Shown here one piece after another: positions 1-7,718 of a stretch of 57,567 nucleotides of DNA. Origin of the DNA: Flavobacterium gawalongense (GTDB lineage Bacteria; Bacteroidota; Bacteroidia; Flavobacteriales; Flavobacteriaceae). Under the pieces are notes generated by a model. That model was not told the DNA's origin. It was given only the letters and a program-made list of their open reading frames with translations, and made no database searches. A program made the position numbers and the translations under genes. The stretch lies in NCBI RefSeq assembly GCF_007097265.1, contig NZ_VJZP01000027.1:1-57567 (forward strand). Direction: 5' to 3'. Each line of letters starts with the position of its first letter. The stretch's first letter is position 1.

Positions 1-76
1 TGTGCAAAATCCGTTCAATCCGTGTTATCTGTGTGCCATATTTTATCCTTTGGAACATATTGCGGACTGTCATAAA
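1..76 (-). repeat. Interspersed repeat family A, copy 1 (cut by window edge)
   Basis: Read on the minus strand, this stretch matches 50457-50530 almost base for base. It starts with the inverted-repeat end TATGACAGTCCGCAATATG and runs to TTTTGCACA. Only the outer part of the element is inside the window. No coding frame is visible. It lies just downstream of the stop codon of the DUF1275 gene, as the other copy lies beside the stop of the MscS gene. Confidence 0.8.
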
Positions 77-82
77 ATACTA

Positions 83-787
83 TTAATGATGGAATTTTTT
101 TCTCTTGATAGCATAATAAGTGAGCCTCATATAATCATAAAAAAGAGCAACAAACAGAAAAAAGGAAGCAATTAAAAGTGTTTTTAATTCAATTTCCCGA
201 TATATAAATCCTCCTAAAACACAGCCAATAAAAAAGAAAGAAATAATTGAAAAGCGTAAATAAATACTCGTTTTCAATTTTTTAACTTCCTCATCTCTTT
301 TATAAAAAAACAATTGAGATAATTCTATTCCTAAATCGGTAAACAGACCGGTAAGATGGGTTGTTCGGACTGTTGCCTGTGATATTTTTGTTACCAATGA
401 ATTTTGAATCCCCATAGCAAAGAGCATAAAAAAGGCAATCATTTTACCTCCAAAAATGCCAACGCCAGTTAAAACTAAAATCTCTAAAGAAATTGGTACA
501 ACATGGGATAAATCGGGATGTTTTCCTGATACTAATTCCGATAAAAAATTAGAAGTAAAGGCACCAATCAGAAAGAAAATTGTAAAAATAAAAAAGGTTA
601 TTGCTGCGGAATAGTTATTGAGCATCAATTCTTCGGCAAAATAGGCAAAGTGTCCCGTAACATTGGTTGTCAAAGTTTTTACAGCCAAAACTCCTGTAAT
701 ATTAACAATTCCAGCCACGAAAGAAAGTAAAGTTGCTAAACGCAGATTGTGAATAAAAGTTCTATTTTTTCCTTTGTGACGAAACAT
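83..787 (-). CDS. DUF1275 (YoaK-type) membrane protein
   Basis: Polytopic inner-membrane protein of 234 residues, the usual size for DUF1275. About six hydrophobic segments are visible. The family-typical stretch near residues 38-48 reads TLTTNVTGHFAYF, and a second conserved-looking piece, GIQNSLVTKISQATVRTTHLTG, covers roughly residues 125-146 and recalls the family's 'GxQNA..TrvsG..vrTTh.TG' signature. The biochemical role of the family is not known. The gene stands alone, transcribed away from the nuclease gene at 884. Its 3' end abuts repeat family A. Confidence 0.82.
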   Translation of the reverse strand: MFRHKGKNRTFIHNLRLATLLSFVAGIVNITGVLAVKTLTTNVTGHFAYFAEELMLNNYSAAITFFIFTIFFLIGAFTSNFLSELVSGKHPDLSHVVPISLEILVLTGVGIFGGKMIAFFMLFAMGIQNSLVTKISQATVRTTHLTGLFTDLGIELSQLFFYKRDEEVKKLKTSIYLRFSIISFFFIGCVLGGFIYREIELKTLLIASFFLFVALFYDYMRLTYYAIKRKKFHH

Positions 788-832
788 TTTTATTTAATTT
801 TTTTAAATTAACATAATCTTAAATTAGATTTC

Positions 833-862
833 TTTGAATTATATTTAAAAAAAATACATTTG
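833..862 (+). promoter_or_regulatory. Bacteroidota-type promoter of the S1/P1 nuclease gene
   Basis: TTTG at 833-836 and TACATTTG at 855-862, separated by 18 bases, fit the Bacteroidota sigma-A consensus (TTTG, 17-23 bases, TAnnTTTG). The start codon at 884 lies about 20 bases downstream. A good promoter in front of a frameshifted gene suggests recent damage, or a base error in the sequence. Confidence 0.65.
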
Positions 863-883
863 CAGTTCTAATAAATAAATATA

Positions 884-1881
884 ATGAAAATTTTTAAAAT
901 TAGACCTACACTTATTGGGTTATCTACAATTGGAATTGCTTTTTTGCTGTTGTCATGGGGCATTATTGGACATGAACGAATCAATAGGGCGGCAGTAATG
1001 GCACTTCCTAAACCATTACAGGCTTTTTTTACAATCATATTGATTTCATCACACAAGAATCTACTGTTCCAGATTTGAGAAGAAATGTTTTGAACGACAA
1101 AGCTGAAGGTCCACGCCATTATTTTGACATGGAAAATTTTGGTACTGTCGAAAGTTTTCCTAAAACTATGGACGAAGCGAAGTTAAAGTATGATGAGAAA
1201 TTTTTGACTAAAAACGGAATATTACCTTGGTACATTCAGGATATGATGGCAAAATTAACCAAGGCTTTCAAAGATAAAAGAAAAAACGAAATATTATTCA
1301 TTGCAGGTGATTTAGGTCATTACATTGCAGATGCACACATGCCTTTGCATACTTCAGACAATCATGATGGACAAAATACCAATCAAAAAGGAATTCATTC
1401 TTTGTGGGAAAGCCGTTTGCCTGAATTGTTTGTTAAGAACTATAAATTAAATGTTGAAGAAGGAAAATATATTGAGAATGTAGCCAACGCAACTTGGGAT
1501 ATTATTTTTGATACGCACAGTTTAGTAGAACCGTTATTAGCTGCTGATAAAAAACTAAGAATTGCAACCGCTGAAAATAAAATGTATGTTGTAGACGATG
1601 CAGGAAATATTGTAAAAAACAAATACAATGGAATGCTATATTCGGATGAATACGCAGGTAAATTCCACACGGAATTGAACGGAATGGTTGAAAAACAAAT
1701 GAAAAAAGCGATTATCGCAATGGCAAGTTTTTGGTACACGGCTTGGGTAAATGCAGGTAAACCGGATTTGAGTAATCTGGATGCTAATGAACTTACAAAG
1801 CGCAATAATAAGAGTTTGAAAAAGGATTTAAGAACTTTTGAAAAAGGAAATCTTTTTGGTTTAATAAATGAAAAAGAATAA
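884..1881 (+). pseudogene. S1/P1 zinc nuclease, interrupted by a one-base frameshift
   Basis: An exported Zn-dependent single-strand nuclease or phosphodiesterase. The first part (884-1030) gives a signal anchor followed by WGIIGHERINRAA (Trp25, His30). In this family the mature protein begins with a Trp that ligates zinc. At the T7 run 1024-1030 the frame is lost: frame 1 stops at 1076-1078, while the frame ending at 1881 resumes with YNHIDFITQESTVPDLRRN. Eight T's would restore one reading frame of about 330 residues. The second part keeps the metal-binding stretch DLGHYIADAHMPLHTSDNHD. The remaining sequence shows no other damage, so this is either a fresh pseudogene, a phase-variable tract or a sequencing error in a homopolymer. 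Confidence 0.85.
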
Positions 1882-1898
1882 CCAACAAATTCCTAATT

Positions 1899-1935
1899 AA
1901 AAAACGGGTGGGATATGAATCTTGCCCGTTTTTTT
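1899..1935. terminator. Bidirectional terminator between convergent genes
   Basis: AAAAAACGGG (1899-1908) pairs with CCCGTTTTTT (from 1925) around a loop of about 16 bases. A/T tracts on both sides let it work for the nuclease on the plus strand and the LtaS-like gene on the minus strand, whose stop codons flank it. Confidence 0.8.
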
Positions 1936-1938
1936 ACG

Positions 1939-4038
1939 CTAATTAATTTTCTGGTATTTCTTTTTCTTCAACATATCCGAAGCGGTTTGGTAATACGAAA
2001 TGGTTTGATTTACTAAATCGGTTCTTTCTTTTATCAGAGGATTTTGGTTGTAATAAATTTGAAAATTTGGTGCTATTTTTTGGTTTGATTTTAATGTCAA
2101 TTGAAATTGTTTCACTTGCTGTTTTGGTGAAATAATAGTTAGAACATTGTCTTTTATCAATCCTAAATCTTGATACGTTGCAATTAATGCTCTCGGTTTA
2201 TAGTCTGTTTTTAAAACATCCTGACCATAGAATTTACTTTGATAATTGAAATTCAACAATCCAAATAACGTGGGCATAATATCTATTTGAGACATCAAAT
2301 TAGTAAAATGTTGTGGTTGAACATAACCGGGACTGTAAATCATTGCCGGTATTCTATATTTATCGACTGGAAGCTCCATTTTTCCTGCACTCGAAGCACA
2401 ATGATCCGCCAGAATTACAAAAACGGTATTAGCAAACCAAGGTTGTTTGCTCGCCATTTCAAAGAATTTTTTCATGGCAAAATCAGTATATTTTACTCCT
2501 CCATCACGAGATTTTGCATCTCCGGGAATATCAATTTTATTATTAGGATACGTAAATGGCCTGTGATTGCTAACTGTCATAATATGATTAAAAAACGGTT
2601 TGTTTTCCTTTGCTTCGTCATCCATTACCTTGATTGCTTTACTGTACATATCCTCATCGCAAACGCCCCATACATTCGAAAAAGTGATTTCTTCAGGAGT
2701 GAATGCTTTTTTATCTACAATTCCATAACCGTTTCCTGTAAAAAAATCTTCCATATTGTCAAAAAAGGCATCACCTCCGTAAAGATATTTTACAGTATAC
2801 CCTTTCTGTTTGAAGATGTTTCCAGTCGAAAATTTGTTTTTATTATCTTCTCTTTTAACCACACTTTCCCCCGCAGTTGGAGGGAAACATAAAGTAACGG
2901 CTTCAAGACCACGAACGGTTCGATTCCCAACAGCGTAAAGATTAGTAAATAATAAACTTTTTGTTGCTAAACTATCTAGGAAGGGAGTGAGGTTTTGCTC
3001 GTTTCCATACATCTTCATAAAATCAGCACTATAACTTTCGATCGTTATTAATACTACATTCTTATGGTTTTCAGTTGCATCACTTTGAATTTGTCTTAAA
3101 GAAGTTTCTCCTGAAATTCCAGGAATTTGCTCTTGTAATAAGGTATAAGCTTCTTTTTCTGGAAGTGTTTTGTAGAATTTAAAATAGTCCAATTCACTAT
3201 TTTTAAATGCTAAAAAGAACTTATAAATCCCATTAGCTTCTAATTCGTTGGTAAAAATATTCGGAGAGTTTTCCTGAGCAGATAAAAATGGTATTGCCAC
3301 TAACGAGAGTCCAAAGAGAGCAAAATAAATTCCAGAAAGCTGTACTTTTTGTACAAACGTTGGAATGCTGTCAATGTAATTTTTTGAACGTCTTATAATC
3401 AAATAAGTTATTAAACCTGCTACAATAAACAATACTGTAAATATTGGAATAACAGGATACGATTGCATGATATTGCCGATTACTTCATTGGTGTAAACCA
3501 AATAATTTACGGCTATAAAATTGTATTTTACGCCAAATTCATTCCAAAAAAAGTATTCACTAATTCCATTTTGCAAAATCAAAACGACATATAAGAAAAT
3601 GACAAAAGTGAACAACCAGAATCTAATCTGACTTCGGTATTTTGGCAGAAAAAGTAATAACCCAAATAAAATAGTTTTTATAGCGATAAAAATTATTCCA
3701 ATTGCGGGTAATGCTCCGCCATATTCATTAAGAATGGTATTGCCAAATGACACATACAGCAACAAGGTAACTAACAACCCAAAAAAGAGGTAACCATAAG
3801 GTTTTAAGTATTTTGAATTGGATATGAAAATAAGGTATAGCCATAAAAAACCGCTGACCAATACAAAAATGAAAAAATCAGAGATTAATCCAAATCCAAA
3901 TATTTTAACAATATCAATAAAATCAAATGAACTTTGGGTTATGGGATGAAATAATAATACTATTCTTAAAACGATGCTTACAATAATATAAAAAAGCATA
4001 AGATTGTAAAATGGAGAAATTTTTCTTAACAATTGCAT
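1939..4038 (-). CDS. LtaS-like membrane sulfatase/phosphoglycerol transferase family protein
   Basis: A 699-residue alkaline-phosphatase-superfamily enzyme. The N-terminal ~250 residues form about six membrane helices. An outward-facing catalytic domain starts near residue 325 with ITIESYSADF (metal-ligand Glu334). The expected nucleophile Thr374 lies in GNRTVRGLEAVT, and the late metal site is ILADHCASSAGK. This arrangement fits the LtaS/OpgB/EptA-like group that moves phosphoglycerol, phosphoethanolamine or sulfate groups on lipids or glycans at the outer face of the inner membrane. The substrate cannot be told from sequence. The gene is monocistronic, with a terminator at 1899-1935 and a divergent thioredoxin-like gene upstream. 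Confidence 0.85.
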   Translation of the reverse strand: MQLLRKISPFYNLMLFYIIVSIVLRIVLLFHPITQSSFDFIDIVKIFGFGLISDFFIFVLVSGFLWLYLIFISNSKYLKPYGYLFFGLLVTLLLYVSFGNTILNEYGGALPAIGIIFIAIKTILFGLLLFLPKYRSQIRFWLFTFVIFLYVVLILQNGISEYFFWNEFGVKYNFIAVNYLVYTNEVIGNIMQSYPVIPIFTVLFIVAGLITYLIIRRSKNYIDSIPTFVQKVQLSGIYFALFGLSLVAIPFLSAQENSPNIFTNELEANGIYKFFLAFKNSELDYFKFYKTLPEKEAYTLLQEQIPGISGETSLRQIQSDATENHKNVVLITIESYSADFMKMYGNEQNLTPFLDSLATKSLLFTNLYAVGNRTVRGLEAVTLCFPPTAGESVVKREDNKNKFSTGNIFKQKGYTVKYLYGGDAFFDNMEDFFTGNGYGIVDKKAFTPEEITFSNVWGVCDEDMYSKAIKVMDDEAKENKPFFNHIMTVSNHRPFTYPNNKIDIPGDAKSRDGGVKYTDFAMKKFFEMASKQPWFANTVFVILADHCASSAGKMELPVDKYRIPAMIYSPGYVQPQHFTNLMSQIDIMPTLFGLLNFNYQSKFYGQDVLKTDYKPRALIATYQDLGLIKDNVLTIISPKQQVKQFQLTLKSNQKIAPNFQIYYNQNPLIKERTDLVNQTISYYQTASDMLKKKKYQKIN

Positions 4039-4055
4039 AACGGTATATTTACATA

Positions 4056-4063
4056 CAAATGTA
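4056..4063 (-). promoter_or_regulatory. Possible -7 box for the LtaS-like gene
   Basis: On the minus strand the bases read TACATTTG, a perfect TAnnTTTG -7 element, 18 bases before the start codon at 4038. I do not see a clear TTTG/TTG -33 box at the right distance, so the call is tentative. Confidence 0.4.
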
Positions 4064-4201
4064 AGTCCTATTTATTATAGTTTTTTTAAGACTTACTTAA
4101 TATTTTATCAAAATTAATATTCGCTTAAAATCTTTTACAAAGTGAGGAGTTTAATTATAAATGAATAATTTTACTTCGTAATTTACAAATACAGAATGCA
4201 A

Positions 4202-4663
4202 ATGAAAAAATCGTTATTGCTACTGTTTCTTTTGATAGGAACGTTAGGTTATTCCCAAAACTGGAAAGTCAATTTTGAAGAAGCTAAAGCAGAAGCTGCA
4301 AAAGAAAACAAAAACATACTTTTGGTCTTTTCTGGCTCAGATTGGTGTGCACCATGTATGAAATTAGAAAAAGTAGTATGGAAATCAGAAGATTTTCAAA
4401 TGGAAGCCGAAAAAAAATGGGTTTTATACAAAGCCGATTTTCCTAAGAAAAAAGCAAACCAATTATCCCCTGAATTATCGGAAAGCAATAAAAAACTGGC
4501 TGAAAAATACAATAAAAACGGAAGCTTCCCATTAGTCGTTCTTTTAGACAAAACAGGGAAAGTTATTGGGATAACCGGTTTTAAAAACGTTAGTGCTTCA
4601 GATTATATCAAACTTATTCATTCTTTGGAGGTATTGGTCAAGGATATATTGCCGATAAAGTAA
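4202..4663 (+). CDS. Exported thioredoxin-like protein with a foreign C-terminal tail
   Basis: A signal peptide (MKKSLLLLFLLIGTLGYSQ) is followed by a thioredoxin fold with active site SDWCAPCMKLEK near residues 48-59 and the cis-Pro region NGSFPLVVLLDKTG. It is likely a periplasmic disulfide reductase or thiol-redox partner. I prefer the ATG at 4202 over the one at 4196 because it gives a normal signal peptide. The natural domain seems to end at SDYIKLIHS. The last codons (from about 4624) overlap, in another frame, a decayed ApbE gene, so the C-terminal residues SLEVLVKDILPIK look like an accident of a deletion that fused the two genes. The intact relatives I know end close to this point. 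Confidence 0.78.
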   Translation: MKKSLLLLFLLIGTLGYSQNWKVNFEEAKAEAAKENKNILLVFSGSDWCAPCMKLEKVVWKSEDFQMEAEKKWVLYKADFPKKKANQLSPELSESNKKLAEKYNKNGSFPLVVLLDKTGKVIGITGFKNVSASDYIKLIHSLEVLVKDILPIK

Positions 4664-4730
4664 AGAATTATTGGCGTCCAAAGGATGTAAATCAGGAATT
4701 GTGAATGTTTCTGGAGATATTTCTGGGGAA
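4624..4730 (+). pseudogene. Remnant of an ApbE-type FAD:protein FMN transferase
   Basis: Frame starting at 4624 reads FGGIGQGYIADKVK. After a one-base slip at 4660-4665 it continues in another frame as ELLASKGCKSGIVNVSGDIS. Together these match the ApbE core (GGIgKGYaaDka..ll...Gv.sgiVNaSGDi). Everything before this core and everything after GDI is missing, so the gene is dead. In Flavobacteria this gene commonly sits between a thioredoxin-like gene and DUF4266/DUF3570 genes, which is the order of the pieces here. Confidence 0.78.
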
Positions 4731-4749
4731 AACGACCTGATGGTTCCCA

Positions 4750-4981
4750 ATGTATCGCTATTGCACTCAAACTGCATCCAAGTATTATGCACCTTACGAA
4801 ACCCATTTATGAACAGAAGAATTTTACACTTGGCGTAAATTACACGGATATTTTTAAGGGTGCAAAAATCTGGAAATTCGGTTTAAAAAATATTGATTTG
4901 AGATTTTATCACCACAAAAGAAGTGATAATTTAACTGCAAATATTGCTACCATTGGTTTTAAATTTATATGCAATAAATAA
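4750..4981 (+). pseudogene. Remnant of a DUF3570 outer-membrane protein
   Basis: The frame from 4750 gives MYRYCTQTASKYYAPYETHL, then an in-frame TGA at 4810-4812, then TEEFYT. At about 4830 the frame shifts and the sequence continues as LGVNYTDIFKGAKIWKFGLK and ends ..LRFYHHKRSDNLTANIATIGFKFI. These are the penultimate and final beta-strand blocks of DUF3570 proteins. The block expected between them (YDLSKF-like) is absent, so there is an internal deletion as well as a stop. The stop codon (4979-4981) overlaps the ATG of the response regulator (TAATG), which suggests the original operon continued into the two-component genes. The open frame 4787-4981 alone would encode 64 residues and is probably not a real start. 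Confidence 0.72.
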
Positions 4982-5649
4982 TGAAAATTCTAATAGTTGA
5001 AGACGAAATAGGAATCGCTAATTTTCTAAAACAAGGTTTAGAAGAGGAAGGCTATGACGTTTTGGTTGCTAACGATGGAAAAACTGGTTATGATTTGGCT
5101 TTAAGCCAAAAAGTAAATGTGATTCTTCTGGATTGGATTTTACCTCAAATGACAGGGATTGAAGTTTGTAAATCGATCCGAAAAACAGATTCAAAAACTC
5201 CAATTATATTTCTTACTGCAAAAGATACTGTTCAAGAAACTATTGAAGGACTGAAAGCCGGAGCCAATGATTATATCAAAAAACCATTCAGTTTTGATGA
5301 ATTGGTGGAACGCATTAAAATTCATTTCAGAAATGAAAATGAAAACGATGAAATGAGTCTTGGAAACATTAAAATCATTAAGTCGAAACACCAAATTCTT
5401 GTTGACAATCAAGAAATCGCATTTACGCAAAGGGAATTTGAACTTTTGGGATACCTCATAAAAAACAAAGGGAAAGTATGCACCCGAAACCAAATCATAG
5501 AAGATGTTTGGGACATCCATTTTGAATATGACACTGGTGTAATTGATGTTTTTATGAACGCCATCCGAAAAAAACTCAATCTCAATAAGGATGAAGAACT
5601 TATCAAAACCATTCGAGGTGTTGGTTATATTGCTAATGATTTAAATTAA
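4981..5649 (+). CDS. OmpR/CusR-type response regulator
   Basis: A 222-residue DNA-binding regulator. The receiver domain spans residues 1-115, with the acidic pair VEDE, phospho-acceptor Asp51 (LLDWILPQ), Thr79 and Lys101 (IKKPF). A winged-helix domain spans about 125-222, with FTQREFELLGYL and RKKLN...IKTIRGVGYI. It is followed after 3 bases by its histidine kinase. Given the metal pumps downstream, it probably controls metal efflux, but the start codon overlap with the DUF3570 remnant shows it was once co-transcribed with a different set. Confidence 0.93.
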   Translation: MKILIVEDEIGIANFLKQGLEEEGYDVLVANDGKTGYDLALSQKVNVILLDWILPQMTGIEVCKSIRKTDSKTPIIFLTAKDTVQETIEGLKAGANDYIKKPFSFDELVERIKIHFRNENENDEMSLGNIKIIKSKHQILVDNQEIAFTQREFELLGYLIKNKGKVCTRNQIIEDVWDIHFEYDTGVIDVFMNAIRKKLNLNKDEELIKTIRGVGYIANDLN

Positions 5650-5652
5650 AAT

Positions 5653-7032
5653 ATGTTTTCATTTTCATACAAAAATAGAATCGCTTTCAATTACATCCTC
5701 AGTACGGGATTATTGATTTCAGTGGTCTTTTTTGTCATTTATCAAATTATTGATTTCAGTGTGAACACACACATCAATGATGATATTCAAATGGAAGTGG
5801 AGAAACATCTTGAAGAAATTGAAATTGACAGAAACAATACGTATTTAATTCAGGTGGATCAATGGCGAGCCAGAGAACATAATACAGTAAATGTAAATCC
5901 TGTTTTCGTACAGTTTTTTGACATTAATGACAAACTGATTGATAAGTCCCCGAATCTTAAAGGGCTTCAACTCAAATTGTATGTTTATAAATTAGACAAT
6001 AAATTCATTGATACGTATTTAAACAATAAGCCAATACGACAAATACAAGTCCCTCTTTTTGACAATAAAAAAGTTGTTGGGCATCTTTTTGTAGCCATGT
6101 CCCTTGACGATGCTACGATGATTTTGACCAATTTAAGAAATACTCTTTTCATTGCGTTTCCGTTAATTTTAATAGTATTATTTCTCATAGCACGATTAAT
6201 TGCCGGAAGAAGCATTAAACCGGTAACCATGATTACCGAAACTTCGAGCAGAATTACAAAAGACAATCTTAAAGATCGAATTGAATTACCTCATAATAAG
6301 GACGAATTGTATGTGCTTTCAAAAACAATAAACGATTTATTGGACCGAATTGAAAGCGCCGTAGAACGCGAAAAACAATTTACATCGGACGCTTCCCATG
6401 AACTGAGAACACCTCTTACTGTACTAAAAGGAACACTTGAAGTATTGATTAGAAAACCCAGAAGTCAATCGGAATATGAAGAAAAAATAAACTATAGTAT
6501 CTCGGAAGTAAACCGATTGAATAATTTAGTCGATCAATTGCTGTTATTGGCTCGATTCGAAAATCAAAAACAAAGTCTAAAAATTGAAAAAGTCTATTTG
6601 AATGCTCTAATACTAGACACCTTAACACTGTATTCAGAAAAGATTAACAATGAAAAAATTAATATAAAATATTCTTTTTCAACTGATTATTTCATTAAAT
6701 CAGATAATTATCTAGTTTCTATTATCATTAGTAATATCATTTCCAATGCTATAAAGTATTCTTATGAAAATGGAGAAATTTCAATTTTACTTTCAAAAGA
6801 GAACAATAAAACCATTTGTTCCATATCCGATAATGGAATTGGTATTGCTAAAGACGATTTAGATAAAATTTTTAATCCATTCTATCGCTCCAATCCAACA
6901 AATCATCCTGAGATTAAGGGTTCCGGTTTAGGTTTATCTATAGTAAAAAGAATAACACAGTTGCTTCATATTGGATTTGAAATTCATAGCGAAATCAATC
7001 AGGGAACAACCGTTATTTTAAGAATTTCTTAA
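5653..7032 (+). CDS. Membrane sensor histidine kinase (CusS/ArlS-like)
   Basis: A 459-residue kinase. It has a transmembrane helix at about 12-33, a periplasmic sensor domain at about 34-162, a second helix at about 163-184, a HAMP linker, a dimerisation helix with phospho-acceptor His249 (SDASHELRTPLTVLKG), an N-box (NIISNAIKYS), a G1 box (DNGIGIAKDD) and a G2 box (GSGLGLSIVKR). It pairs with the regulator at 4981. The sensor domain has no obvious His/Met metal cluster, so the stimulus is inferred only from the neighbouring efflux genes. Confidence 0.93.
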   Translation: MFSFSYKNRIAFNYILSTGLLISVVFFVIYQIIDFSVNTHINDDIQMEVEKHLEEIEIDRNNTYLIQVDQWRAREHNTVNVNPVFVQFFDINDKLIDKSPNLKGLQLKLYVYKLDNKFIDTYLNNKPIRQIQVPLFDNKKVVGHLFVAMSLDDATMILTNLRNTLFIAFPLILIVLFLIARLIAGRSIKPVTMITETSSRITKDNLKDRIELPHNKDELYVLSKTINDLLDRIESAVEREKQFTSDASHELRTPLTVLKGTLEVLIRKPRSQSEYEEKINYSISEVNRLNNLVDQLLLLARFENQKQSLKIEKVYLNALILDTLTLYSEKINNEKINIKYSFSTDYFIKSDNYLVSIIISNIISNAIKYSYENGEISILLSKENNKTICSISDNGIGIAKDDLDKIFNPFYRSNPTNHPEIKGSGLGLSIVKRITQLLHIGFEIHSEINQGTTVILRIS

Positions 7033-7231
7033 GTTAATACTTAAATTTATGCTTTACATTTATACTTTCTTTAACAGCATTTGCACAATGATAAATTAAT
7101 GGATTAAATATTTCACAAGAGGTTATTCGCTTATTTAATCTCCTTTAAAACAAGGAATTTAATTAACTAAAACTTAAGTAAGTATGGTATTTCATTTAAA
7201 ATAAAATCTAAAAAGTACTTATATTTGTTTA
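7033..7231. other. A/T-rich gap between the kinase and the efflux genes
   Basis: No gene and no strong hairpin are seen in these 199 bases. TATATTTG at 7220-7227 is a perfect -7 box, but it ends only five bases before the GTG at 7232 and lacks a clear -33 partner. Confidence 0.5.
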
Positions 7232-7621
7232 GTGAAATTTTTAAAAAACATAATAGCTTTAATTATTTGCCTACAACTAACGGTTCCTTTTGTTGTTGAG
7301 GATAGTTTACGTTTACCTATTTTGGTTTCACATTTTATTCAACACACTTATAATCACAAAGATGTAACTCTCATCCATTTTTTGACAGATCATTATTTTG
7401 ACAAACATCATGATGAGAAGCAAGATGACCATGGAGATTTACCTTTTCATAGTCATTCGGATTTTTCTTCTAATCAAAATTTAGCAATAAATTTTGAAAT
7501 AAAATTATTCAAATTTATTCCTAACTACTATTTTAAAGAACCACAAAAAATAGCTTTCTTGCAAAACTATTTTTCTTCAAGTGTTCTATTATCTATTTGG
7601 AGACCACCAAAATATTGTTAA
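7232..7621 (+). CDS. Small His-rich exported protein of the efflux locus
   Basis: 129 residues from a GTG start. It has an N-terminal signal sequence (MKFLKNIIALIICLQLTVPF). The middle, residues ~35-75, is rich in His and Asp, with DHYFDKHHDEKQDDHGD followed by FHSHSD, a plausible metal-binding stretch. The end is IWRPPKYC. I do not recognise a named family. Small His-rich exported proteins directly ahead of CzcA genes recur in Bacteroidota, so I infer a role in periplasmic metal buffering or sensing. GTG is chosen because it gives a lysine-containing signal peptide; no ATG lies nearby. Confidence 0.6.
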   Translation: MKFLKNIIALIICLQLTVPFVVEDSLRLPILVSHFIQHTYNHKDVTLIHFLTDHYFDKHHDEKQDDHGDLPFHSHSDFSSNQNLAINFEIKLFKFIPNYYFKEPQKIAFLQNYFSSSVLLSIWRPPKYC

Positions 7622-7718
7622 TTATTTTAATGTTTTTTTACAATTCATCTTCGTATATACATTGATGACGATTTGTATTACAGCATATTCTTAGAAAAAT
7701 AATTAATAATTATAAATT

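Noticed and set aside
2287..2892. 201-codon plus-strand frame inside the LtaS-like gene
   Set aside because: It lies wholly opposite a well-conserved catalytic domain and shows no domain of its own; it is a shadow of the A/T-rich coding strand.
4787..4981. 64-codon open frame before the response regulator as an independent small gene
   Set aside because: Its sequence is the C-terminal end of a DUF3570 protein, and the block before it lies in another frame. It is better explained as a remnant.
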